Assembly: GCF_030418295.1 (NCBI RefSeq)
Contig: NZ_JAUHQA010000001.1
Span: 2,604,001 to 2,668,000 of the forward strand
Reading direction: 5' to 3'
DNA from: Demequina muriae
GTDB taxonomy: Bacteria; Actinomycetota; Actinomycetes; Actinomycetales; Demequinaceae
Length of the DNA: 64,000 bases
Part shown: positions 9,612 to 16,530 of the stretch, piece after piece
Position numbering within the stretch: the stretch's first letter is position 1
Layout: the number at the start of each line of letters is the position of its first letter
Position numbers and translations under genes: made by a program
Notes under the pieces: model-generated
Told to the model about the DNA's origin: nothing
Database searches by the model: none
What the model saw: only the letters and a program-made list of their open reading frames with translations

Positions 9612-10849
9612 GCCACGACGTCGTCGCCCTCGTCGACAAGGCCCTCGCGGACCTGCGCGCGGGCAAGCCCGTGCTGGTCGCGGACTCCCGCCACCGCGAG
9701 AACGAGGCGGACTTCATCATGTCCGCGCAGACCACCACGGTCGAATGGGTCGCATGGGGCATCCGCCACTCGAGCGGCTACCTGTGCGCCCCGATGCCCG
9801 GCCCCCGCGCCGATGCGCTGAACCTGCCGCTCATGGTCCCGAACAGCCAGGACCCGCGCCGCACGGCGTACACCGTGTCCGTCGACGCCGCGGAGGGCGT
9901 GACCACCGGCATCTCGGCCGCCGACCGCCATCGCACCCTGCAGGTGCTCGCGGCGCCCGGGACGTGCACGGACGACATCATCCGTCCCGGCCACGTGCTC
10001 CCGCTGCGGGCCGTCGCCGGGGGAGTGCTGCACCGTCCTGGGCACACCGAGGCCGCCGTCGACCTGTGCCGACTGGCCGGCCTGGAGCCCGTGGGGGTCA
10101 TCGCCGAGCTCGTCAACGACGACGGCACCATGATGCGCACCGGCGACGCGATGGGCGTGGCGGAGCGCGAAGACCTCGTCTTCATGACCATCGCTGACCT
10201 CATCGAGTATCGCCGCACGATGGATGACCAGCCGCCGCCCGTCGAGCCCGCGCCGCACCGCGTCACCGGATCCGGCGAGGCGCGCCTGCCCACCCGCCAC
10301 GGCGTGGTCACGGTCAAGGCGTACCGGGATGCCCGCACCGGCGATGAGCACGTGGCGCTGACCGCGCCCGTGCCGCCGGGCATGCTGCCGTTCGTGCGCG
10401 TGCACTCCGAGTGCCTTACGGGCGACGCATTCGGATCCCAGCGCTGCGACTGCGGACCTCAGCTCGATGCTGCGATCGAACGCGTCGCGAACGAGGGCGG
10501 CGCCGTCGTGTACCTGCGTGGCCACGAGGGCCGCGGCATCGGCATCCTGGGAAAGATCCAGGCGTACGCGCTGCAGGACCAGGGCCGCGACACCGTCGAC
10601 GCCAACACCGATCTGGGCTTCCCGGTGGACCGGCGCGAGTACGGTGCCGCTGCCGCGATCCTCCAGGACCTGGGACTCGACGAGGTGCGGCTGATGACGA
10701 ACAACCCCGCGAAGGTCGAGGCCATGCGCGCCTCCGGCATCAACGTCGCGGAGCGGATCCCGCACCACTTCGGCGAGCACCCGGAGAACGCGGCGTACCT
10801 CCGCACCAAGATCGAACGCATGGGACACCTGTTGGGAGACAACGCATGA
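9608..10849 (+). CDS. ribBA: Bifunctional 3,4-dihydroxy-2-butanone-4-phosphate synthase/GTP cyclohydrolase II
   Basis: A 413-residue fusion supplying both precursors of riboflavin. The N-terminal RibB domain (residues 1-205) has DSRHRENEADFIMSA for metal and substrate binding and HTEAAVDLCRLAG. The C-terminal RibA domain has VHSECLTGDAFGSQRCDCG with the three zinc cysteines near residues 265-280, and LRGHEGRGIGI near 300. RibB uses ribulose 5-phosphate, the substrate also handled by rpe at the start of the operon. The start and stop both overlap neighbours by four bases. Confidence 0.97.
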   Translation: MSHDVVALVDKALADLRAGKPVLVADSRHRENEADFIMSAQTTTVEWVAWGIRHSSGYLCAPMPGPRADALNLPLMVPNSQDPRRTAYTVSVDAAEGVTTGISAADRHRTLQVLAAPGTCTDDIIRPGHVLPLRAVAGGVLHRPGHTEAAVDLCRLAGLEPVGVIAELVNDDGTMMRTGDAMGVAEREDLVFMTIADLIEYRRTMDDQPPPVEPAPHRVTGSGEARLPTRHGVVTVKAYRDARTGDEHVALTAPVPPGMLPFVRVHSECLTGDAFGSQRCDCGPQLDAAIERVANEGGAVVYLRGHEGRGIGILGKIQAYALQDQGRDTVDANTDLGFPVDRREYGAAAAILQDLGLDEVRLMTNNPAKVEAMRASGINVAERIPHHFGEHPENAAYLRTKIERMGHLLGDNA

Positions 10850-11313
10850 GCGGCGACGGCGCACCGACCATCGACATCGACGGCAGCGGCCTCACGGTCG
10901 AGATCGTCGCAAGCCAGTGGCATACGGACGTGATGGACGGACTCGTCGCGGGCGCCGTGCGCGCCGCCGAGAAGAGCGGCGCCGCGTATCGCGTCACGCG
11001 GGTCGCCGGCGCCTTCGAGCTGACGGTCGTCGCGGAGCACTTGGCACGGCAGGGGGCCGATGCGATCGTCGCCCTCGGCGTCGTCGTCAAGGGCGAGACG
11101 CCCCACTTCGAATACGTGTGCGAGTCCGTCACCTTGGGCCTCACGGAGGTGTCGCGGGCGAACGCCGTTCCTGTGGGCTTCGGCGTCCTCACCGTCGACG
11201 AGGTGCAGCACGCGCTGGACCGCGCGGGGCTCGAGGGGTCCAAGGAGGACAAGGGCGCGGAATCGGTCGAGGCCGCACTGTCGACCGCGCTGATCCTGCG
11301 CAGCCTCGCCTGA
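10846..11313 (+). CDS. ribH: 6,7-dimethyl-8-ribityllumazine synthase
   Basis: A 155-residue lumazine synthase, the penultimate enzyme of riboflavin synthesis, condensing the pyrimidine and butanone phosphate. It shows VASQWHTDVMDGL near residue 20, GAFELTVVAEHLA near 52, GVVVKGETPHFEYV near 80 with the catalytic His, and NAVPVGFGVLTVD near 105. It is the last gene of the rib operon. Its start overlaps ribBA (ATGA). A 58-base gap follows before hisE, where a new promoter-like box appears. Confidence 0.96.
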   Translation: MSGDGAPTIDIDGSGLTVEIVASQWHTDVMDGLVAGAVRAAEKSGAAYRVTRVAGAFELTVVAEHLARQGADAIVALGVVVKGETPHFEYVCESVTLGLTEVSRANAVPVGFGVLTVDEVQHALDRAGLEGSKEDKGAESVEAALSTALILRSLA

Positions 11314-11359
11314 GGCAAGTCCCGCATCGGCCGGGGGCCGTGCCGCCGCTCGTCTGCCC

Positions 11360-11365
11360 TAGGCT
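11360..11365 (+). promoter_or_regulatory. -10 element TAGGCT for leaderless hisE
   Basis: TAGGCT ends six bases before the hisE GTG at 11372, with no Shine-Dalgarno sequence. The arrangement is identical to that at rpe and lnt. It likely starts a hisE-hisG transcript separate from the rib operon. Confidence 0.6.
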
Positions 11366-11371
11366 GTTCAC

Positions 11372-11635
11372 GTGAAGACGTTCGACGAACTCTACGAGGA
11401 ACTGTCCGCGCGCGCCGAGGAGCGCCCCGAGGGGTCCGGCACGGTCGCTCTGCTCGACAGGGGCGTGCATGCCATCGGCAAGAAGCTCGTCGAGGAGGCC
11501 GCGGAGTCCTGGATGGCCGCGGAGTTCCAGTCCGACGAGGAGACCGCCGAGGAGATCTCTCAGCTGCTGTATCACGCGCAGGTGATGATGATCGCGAAGG
11601 GCCTCACGCCCGCCGACGTCTACCGCTACCTGTAA
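11372..11635 (+). CDS. hisE: Phosphoribosyl-ATP pyrophosphatase
   Basis: An 87-residue MazG-like enzyme that hydrolyses phosphoribosyl-ATP to phosphoribosyl-AMP, the second step of histidine synthesis. The metal-binding acidic motif is visible in [16 protein letters not shown], followed by [14 protein letters not shown]. It starts [15 protein letters not shown] as usual for actinobacterial HisE. The GTG start is supported by the TAGGCT box six bases upstream. hisG follows after 25 bases, the standard actinobacterial hisE-hisG pair. Confidence 0.96.
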   Translation: MKTFDELYEELSARAEERPEGSGTVALLDRGVHAIGKKLVEEAAESWMAAEFQSDEETAEEISQLLYHAQVMMIAKGLTPADVYRYL

Positions 11636-11660
11636 CGACCACCACCACCCAAGGAGAGTC

Positions 11661-12503
11661 GTGCTCCGCATCGCCGTCCCCAACAAGGGCTCACTGTCCG
11701 AAGCCGCCTCGCAACTGCTCCGAGAGGCGGGCTACAAGCAGCGCCGCGATCCTCGCGAGCTGGTCCTCGTCGACGCACGCAACGAGGTCGAGTTCTTCTT
11801 CCTGCGCCCGCGCGACGTCGCGGTGTATGTCGGTTCCGGCACCGTCCACGCCGGCATCACCGGCCGCGACCTGCTGCTCGACTCGGGCACTCCGGCGACC
11901 GAGCACCTCGAGCTGGGCTTCGGCGGCTCGACCTTCCGGTACGCGGCCCCGGCCGCGTCGGTGACGACCGTCGAGGACATCGCGGGCAAGCGCGTGGCCA
12001 CGAGCTACCCGCGCCTGGTCAAGCACCACCTGAAGTCGTTCGGTGTCGACGCCACCGTGGTGCGTCTCGACGGCGCCGTCGAGTCCTCGGTCCGGCTGGG
12101 CGTCGCCGACGTGGTGGCCGACGTGGTCTCCACCGGCACCACCCTCAAGGCGGCCGGGCTCGAGATCTTCGGGGAGCCGATCCTCAAGTCGGAGGCGATC
12201 CTGATCAAGGGCCCCGACGTCTCCGAGTCCGAGATCGCGGTGCTCACCGGTCGGCTGCGCGGCGTGCTGATGGCGCGCCAGTTCGTGCTGGTCGACTACG
12301 ACGTGCCGGACGACCGTCTCGATGAGGCCGTCGCGGTGACCCCCGGCTTCGAAGCGCCCACCGTGACGCCGCTGCACGGCAAGAACTGGCACGCCGTCCG
12401 GGTGATGGTGCCGCGGTCCGAGATGAACCAGATCATGGACCGGCTGTACGCCGCGGGGGCCAGGGCCATCCTGACCACGGAACTGCTGGCGGTGCGGGTG
12501 TAG
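11661..12503 (+). CDS. hisG: ATP phosphoribosyltransferase, long form
   Basis: A 280-residue HisG that joins ATP and PRPP in the first, feedback-controlled step of histidine synthesis. It has VPNKGSLSEAA at the N-terminus, VGSGTVHAGITGRDLL near residue 55, and the PRPP-binding loop in VVSTGTTLKAAG near 157. The length and the C-terminal stretch (AVTPGFEAPTVTPL, ILTTELLAVRV) show the long form, with the regulatory domain that binds histidine. A GGAGAG ribosome-binding site precedes the GTG at 11661. pafB begins at the base after the stop. Confidence 0.96.
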   Translation: MLRIAVPNKGSLSEAASQLLREAGYKQRRDPRELVLVDARNEVEFFFLRPRDVAVYVGSGTVHAGITGRDLLLDSGTPATEHLELGFGGSTFRYAAPAASVTTVEDIAGKRVATSYPRLVKHHLKSFGVDATVVRLDGAVESSVRLGVADVVADVVSTGTTLKAAGLEIFGEPILKSEAILIKGPDVSESEIAVLTGRLRGVLMARQFVLVDYDVPDDRLDEAVAVTPGFEAPTVTPLHGKNWHAVRVMVPRSEMNQIMDRLYAAGARAILTTELLAVRV

Positions 12504-13571
12504 ATGTCCGACATCTCCGCAGAGCAGCGTCGGCTCAACCTCATGCTCGCCCTGAGCGCCACCCGCCGGCGCCTCACGCGAGAAGAGATTCGGGCACGCG
12601 TGGATGGCTACGACACCGTTCCGTCAGGTGCGACCGCAGCGGAGCGCGACCGGGCCGACGTCTCGTTCCAGCGCATGTTCGAGCGCGACAAGGACGAGCT
12701 GCGCCGCATGGGCCTGCCGCTGCGCACGATCACCGATCCGCTGCACCAGGACGATCTCGGCTATCGCATCGATGGTGACGCCGCGCTTCCGGACCTCGAC
12801 CTCACGGTGCGCGATGCCGCGATCCTCGCCCTGGCCGTCGAGTACTGGCAGGGAGCGTCGCTGGCCGAGGACGCCCGCATGGGCTTCGCCAAGGTGGTGT
12901 CCGCCATCGAGCACGGTCACTCCGATTCGCTCCCGTACGGAGGCATGGCGACGTCCGCCGGGCACGACGCGACCGCGGCTCTCGCCGAGGCCATCGTGGA
13001 CCGCCAGGCCGTGCGATTCGAGTACGCCTCGGCGAGCTCGGAGACAGCACGGCGCACCGTGCAGCCGTGGGGCATCGTGATGCGCTCCGGCGTCGAGTAC
13101 CTCATCGGCTGGGACGTGGACCGTCGCGCCCCGCGCACGTACCGGCTCGGTCGCATCTCTGGCCGCGTGAGACCGACCGGCGACATCGAGGCGTTCGAGC
13201 GACCGGACTCGTTGCCGCTGGGCGACCTGGACGATCACTCCGCGACGCTGACCGCCGTGATCGCGCTGCGCCCGGAGACGGGTCACGCGCTGCGCCTGCG
13301 GGGCGAGCCGGCAGGGGCTGAGTCCGCCCACGGGGAGTCCGCCCACGGGGAGTCCGCCCACGGGGAGTCGGCCAGCGGGGAGTCGGCCAGCGCGGAGTCG
13401 TCAGCCGCACAGGATGGCTGGGACCTGGTGCGGGTGCCCTATCGCCACGAGGATCTGCTGCGCGCCGAGGTTCTGGCGCTGCGCGGCGCGGCGCGCGTGG
13501 TGTCTCCCGACTCGCTCAGGGAATCCGTCGCCGCGTACGCGCGCGCCGCGATGGAGGTGGCCCATGGCTGA
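12504..13571 (+). CDS. pafB: WYL-domain transcriptional regulator PafB
   Basis: A 355-residue regulator with an N-terminal winged helix (RLNLMLALSATRRRLTREEI), a WYL domain (AVRFEY, GVEYLIGWD, YRLGRISG) around residues 165-225 and a C-terminal WCX extension. With PafC it forms the heterodimer known to activate DNA-damage genes in mycobacteria independently of LexA/RecA. A low-complexity linker of ESAHG/ESASG repeats (residues 273-297) sits between the WYL and WCX parts. The ATG follows the hisG TAG directly. The last eight bases overlap pafC. Confidence 0.88.
   Translation: MSDISAEQRRLNLMLALSATRRRLTREEIRARVDGYDTVPSGATAAERDRADVSFQRMFERDKDELRRMGLPLRTITDPLHQDDLGYRIDGDAALPDLDLTVRDAAILALAVEYWQGASLAEDARMGFAKVVSAIEHGHSDSLPYGGMATSAGHDATAALAEAIVDRQAVRFEYASASSETARRTVQPWGIVMRSGVEYLIGWDVDRRAPRTYRLGRISGRVRPTGDIEAFERPDSLPLGDLDDHSATLTAVIALRPETGHALRLRGEPAGAESAHGESAHGESAHGESASGESASAESSAAQDGWDLVRVPYRHEDLLRAEVLALRGAARVVSPDSLRESVAAYARAAMEVAHG
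13320..13394 (+). repeat. Five in-frame 15-bp tandem repeats in pafB
   Basis: Five consecutive 15-base units start at 13320, 13335, 13350, 13365 and 13380. The first three are identical (GAGTCCGCCCACGGG) and encode ESAHG. The last two diverge to ESASG and ESASA, and a partial sixth follows. The length is a multiple of three, so repeat-number change would keep the frame. Confidence 0.9.
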
Positions 13572-14487
13572 CACCTCACGTGACCGCCTGGTGCGACTGC
13601 TGGGCATGATCGCCTACCTCGAGGCGCACGGCTCCACGCCCTTCGAGGTGCTCGCCGAGCACTTCGGCGTGACGGTGCAGCGCATCGAGCGTGACCTGTG
13701 GGCGCTTACCACGAGCGGCATCCCGCCCTACCTGCCCGACGAGTGCATCGAGTTCGACTTCGATCACCTGGACTCCGGAATCGCCACGCTCGTCGCGTCC
13801 CAAGGGGCGTCTCAGGTGCGGCTGTCGGGCCGCGAGGCGGTGGCGCTGATCGGTGCACTGGCAACCCTGATCGCCGCCGGGACCGCTCCGGCGGGGGCGC
13901 AGGACGTGCTCGCCCGACTGCGTGAGGCCTACGGCGGCGTGGAGCCGGTGCGGGTGCTCGACAGTCCGTCGGAGGCCGATGCTGCGGTGACCTCGACGGT
14001 CGAGCGCGGCATCGTCGAGGGCCGTGCGGTCAGCCTCGACTACATCGATGCGCAGGATCGCCGGTCCGTCCGTGTGATCGAGCCGCACCGGCTGGTCGCG
14101 ATCGACGGGGTGGGGTACGTCGAGTGCTTCTGCCTCAAGGCGGACGACTACCGGACGCTGCGGCTGGGCCGCATCGCATCCGCGACTCTCAGCGACGTGA
14201 TGATCACGCACCCGCCGAGCGAGGAGCGCGGCTTCTCGCTGGCCCCGCAGTTCGAGGCGACCGTCGTGGTCCGACGCGGAGCGCGATGGGCGTTCGAGGA
14301 CCTCGCCGGCGTGGAGATCGAGGACGACGGCGAGACCGCCACTGCGCGTTTCGGGGTCGCCGACGTCGACTGGGCGGCTGGCCGTCTGCTGGCCGTCGCG
14401 CCAGCCCTCGTCAGCATCGCACCGACCGAGCTGCGAGAGGCCGTGCGCGCGCATGCCGATGCGGTCGCGGCCGCCCACTCCGTCTAG
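13564..14487 (+). CDS. pafC: WYL-domain transcriptional regulator PafC
   Basis: A 307-residue partner of PafB. It has an N-terminal winged helix (DRLVRLLGMIAYLEAHGSTP, VTVQRIERDLWALTTSGIP), a WYL domain (AVSLDYID, GYVECFCLKADDYRTLRLG) near residues 155-205 and a C-terminal domain. The ATG at 13564 lies inside the end of pafB and shifts frame, so the pair is translationally coupled, as in other actinobacteria. tatA and tatC follow, as they do downstream of pafBC in mycobacteria. The pup ligase gene pafA is not upstream here; hisG takes that position. Confidence 0.88.
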   Translation: MADTSRDRLVRLLGMIAYLEAHGSTPFEVLAEHFGVTVQRIERDLWALTTSGIPPYLPDECIEFDFDHLDSGIATLVASQGASQVRLSGREAVALIGALATLIAAGTAPAGAQDVLARLREAYGGVEPVRVLDSPSEADAAVTSTVERGIVEGRAVSLDYIDAQDRRSVRVIEPHRLVAIDGVGYVECFCLKADDYRTLRLGRIASATLSDVMITHPPSEERGFSLAPQFEATVVVRRGARWAFEDLAGVEIEDDGETATARFGVADVDWAAGRLLAVAPALVSIAPTELREAVRAHADAVAAAHSV

Positions 14488-14490
14488 ACT
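14485..14490 (+). promoter_or_regulatory. -10 element TAGACT for tatA-tatC
   Basis: TAGACT overlaps the pafC stop codon. The predicted transcription start near 14497 leaves a leader of about 42 bases, and tatA has a strong AGGAGG site at 14528-14533. This is a leadered promoter, unlike the leaderless ones elsewhere in the window. Confidence 0.45.
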
Positions 14491-14538
14491 GAACCATCTG
14501 AGCAACCGTGGTGTCCGCACCCGACACAGGAGGCATTC

Positions 14539-14820
14539 ATGGGTCCCCGCGAGATCATCATCATTGCGCTGATCGTCGTCCTGCTGTTCGGCGCCCCCAA
14601 GCTCCCCGAGCTGGCGCGCAGCATCGGCAAGTCGATGAGGATCCTCAAGGATGAGACCAAGTCCCTCACGGACGACGACAAGGCTGACACCTCGGGCACC
14701 GCGCCCACGGCAGACGCCGAGCAGGCGCAGCAGCGCGGCGAGGCTCCCGTCCCGGACGGCACCGTGACTCCTCCCCGTCACGCCGACGCCCCGGACGACG
14801 ACGGGCGTGGCACGCGCTAG
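14539..14820 (+). CDS. tatA: Sec-independent translocase subunit TatA
   Basis: A 93-residue Tat pore-forming subunit. It has one N-terminal membrane helix (REIIIIALIVVLLFGAPKLP), the FGAPKLPELARSIG hinge and amphipathic helix, and a hydrophilic acidic tail. It works with TatC to export folded proteins bearing twin-arginine signals. AGGAGG lies five bases before the ATG. Its last 14 bases overlap the tatC start, and both genes lie in the conserved pafBC-tatAC-helY block. Confidence 0.95.
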   Translation: MGPREIIIIALIVVLLFGAPKLPELARSIGKSMRILKDETKSLTDDDKADTSGTAPTADAEQAQQRGEAPVPDGTVTPPRHADAPDDDGRGTR

Positions 14821-15592
14821 AGCGCGCAGGCGGGATGCCCGTGCGCGCATGCCGCTGAGCGCGCACCTGAGCGAGTTCCGCAATCGCCTGATCCTCGCCG
14901 TCATCGGCGTGGCCATCGGAGCCGTGGCCGGCTGGTTCTTCTACACCCCCGTCTTCGAGGCTCTCCAGGAGCCCGTTCTCGCGGTCGCAGTACGCGACGA
15001 TGCGATGGTCGCGGTGAACTTCGCCGGCATCGCGACCGCCCTGGACATTCGCATCAAGGTGTCGCTGTTCCTGGGCGTCATCGTGTCCGCGCCATGGTGG
15101 CTGTACCAGCTGTGGGCCTTCGTCGCCCCCGGCCTCAAGGCAGGGGAGAAGCGCTACACCTTCGGCTTCCTCGGCGCCGCGATCCCACTGTTCTTCGCCG
15201 GCGTGGCGCTGGCGTGGTGGGTCTACCCGCGGGCTGTCGAGATCCTGATCGGGTTCACGCCGGAGAGCGCCGCGAACTGGCTCGAGGCCCAGATGTTCGT
15301 CTCGTTCGCGACGCGGCTGGTCCTGGTGTTCGGCATCGCGTTCGTCTTCCCGGTTGTGATGGTGGCCCTCACGTGGGCGCGCGTGGTGAGGGCCCGCACG
15401 TGGCTGAAGGGGTGGCGATGGGCGGTGCTGCTGATCTTCGTTGCAGCCGCGGTGCTCACTCCCACGCCGGATGTGGTGACCATGCTGTTCATGGCTGTCC
15501 CGATGTGCGCGCTGTACTTCGCGGCAGTCGGCATCGGGCTGTGGCGCGAACGCGCGCGCGCCAAGAAGGAAGCGCGCGCTCTCGCCTCATGA
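14807..15592 (+). CDS. tatC: Sec-independent translocase subunit TatC
   Basis: A 261-residue polytopic membrane protein with about six transmembrane helices, the Tat component that recognises twin-arginine signal peptides. The signature N-terminus MPLSAHLSEFRNRLI and the conserved LYQLWAFVAPGLKAGEKRY loop near residue 103 are present. The GTG at 14807 is the longest start; an ATG at 14849 begins directly before the conserved PLSAHL segment and is a good alternative. The stop overlaps the next gene (ATGA). Confidence 0.95.
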   Translation: MARARARRRDARARMPLSAHLSEFRNRLILAVIGVAIGAVAGWFFYTPVFEALQEPVLAVAVRDDAMVAVNFAGIATALDIRIKVSLFLGVIVSAPWWLYQLWAFVAPGLKAGEKRYTFGFLGAAIPLFFAGVALAWWVYPRAVEILIGFTPESAANWLEAQMFVSFATRLVLVFGIAFVFPVVMVALTWARVVRARTWLKGWRWAVLLIFVAAAVLTPTPDVVTMLFMAVPMCALYFAAVGIGLWRERARAKKEARALAS

Positions 15593-16530
15593 GCACCATC
15601 GGCGTGATCACCAATCCGACAGCGGGGTCGGGCAGGGGTGCCTCATCGTCCGCGGAGACGCTGGCGCTCCTGGCCGCGCGCGGTCACCGCGTCAGAGACC
15701 TCTCGATGGGCTCATGGGCGGCGTCGCTCGACCACGCGCGCGAGCGCCACCGCGACCTCGATGCGCTCGTGGTGGTGGGCGGCGATGGCATGGCGCACCT
15801 GGGGATCCAGGCATGCGCGGAGACCCGGCTTCCACTCGGGATCGTCGCGGCGGGCTCCGGCAACGACGCCGCCCTGTCGCTGGGTCTGCCCGTGCATGAC
15901 ATCCCGGCGGCGGTGGCGGCCATCGAGCGTGGACTGGAGGGGGATGTGGTCCGCGTCGACCTCGGTCGCATCGACGGTGAGAGTGTGGCCGAGCGCAAGC
16001 GCAGGCGCTACTTCGCCGCGGTGCTCTCCGCCGGAATCGACGCCGCGATCGCCGCATATGCGAACCGTCTCTCGTTCCCGCGTGGCCCTCTCAAGTACAA
16101 GGTCGCGACGCTCCGGGAGCTGCCGCGGTTCAAGCCGTATGGCGTGAGCCTCGAGGTGGACGGCGAACGCTGGGAGCAGCGGTGCACGCTGGTGGCCGTG
16201 GCGAACGGTCCGGTGTTCGGCGGCGGGCTCGTCATCTCTCCTGAGTCCTCGCACGTCGACGGCCTCCTCGAGCTGGTGCTCGCCGAGCCGATGCGCCCCC
16301 TCGCGATCGCGCGCGTGTTCCCCCGGCTGAACGATGGCTCGCACCTCAGCGATCCCCGCGTGCGCGTGGTGCAGGCGCGGCGCGTGCGCATCGGTCCCGC
16401 GGAGACGGGCGCGCCCCTGCCACCGGCCTTTGCGGACGGCGAGCTGATCGGGCCGGCGCCGCTGGACGTCCGGGTGGTGCCGGGAGCGTTGCGAGTGCTG
16501 GGCGGCAAGGCAGATAGCCTGAAGGCATGA
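15589..16530 (+). CDS. Diacylglycerol kinase-family lipid kinase
   Basis: A 313-residue protein of the DAGK catalytic family. It has GVITNPTAGSGRG at the N-terminus (nucleotide loop), VVVGGDGMAHLGIQA near residue 58 matching the GGDGT ATP-binding motif with Met replacing Thr, and GIVAAGSGNDAALSLGLP near 84. The C-terminal beta-sandwich contains VANGPVFGGGLVISP. It probably phosphorylates a diacylglycerol or a related long-chain lipid at the membrane. Substrate cannot be decided from sequence; sphingosine/YegS-type kinases share the fold. It is coupled to tatC upstream and helY downstream by 4-base overlaps. Confidence 0.85.
   Translation: MSTIGVITNPTAGSGRGASSSAETLALLAARGHRVRDLSMGSWAASLDHARERHRDLDALVVVGGDGMAHLGIQACAETRLPLGIVAAGSGNDAALSLGLPVHDIPAAVAAIERGLEGDVVRVDLGRIDGESVAERKRRRYFAAVLSAGIDAAIAAYANRLSFPRGPLKYKVATLRELPRFKPYGVSLEVDGERWEQRCTLVAVANGPVFGGGLVISPESSHVDGLLELVLAEPMRPLAIARVFPRLNDGSHLSDPRVRVVQARRVRIGPAETGAPLPPAFADGELIGPAPLDVRVVPGALRVLGGKADSLKA
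16515..16520 (+). promoter_or_regulatory. -10 element TAGCCT for leaderless helicase gene
   Basis: TAGCCT lies six bases before the ATG at 16527, inside the last codons of the kinase gene. There is no Shine-Dalgarno sequence. The helicase may therefore be transcribed separately as well as from the upstream operon. Confidence 0.5.

Noticed and set aside
8990-10864. A 624-codon minus-strand frame across ribE and ribBA
   Set aside because: It is antisense to two well-identified riboflavin genes, with shadow-type composition and no recognisable motif.
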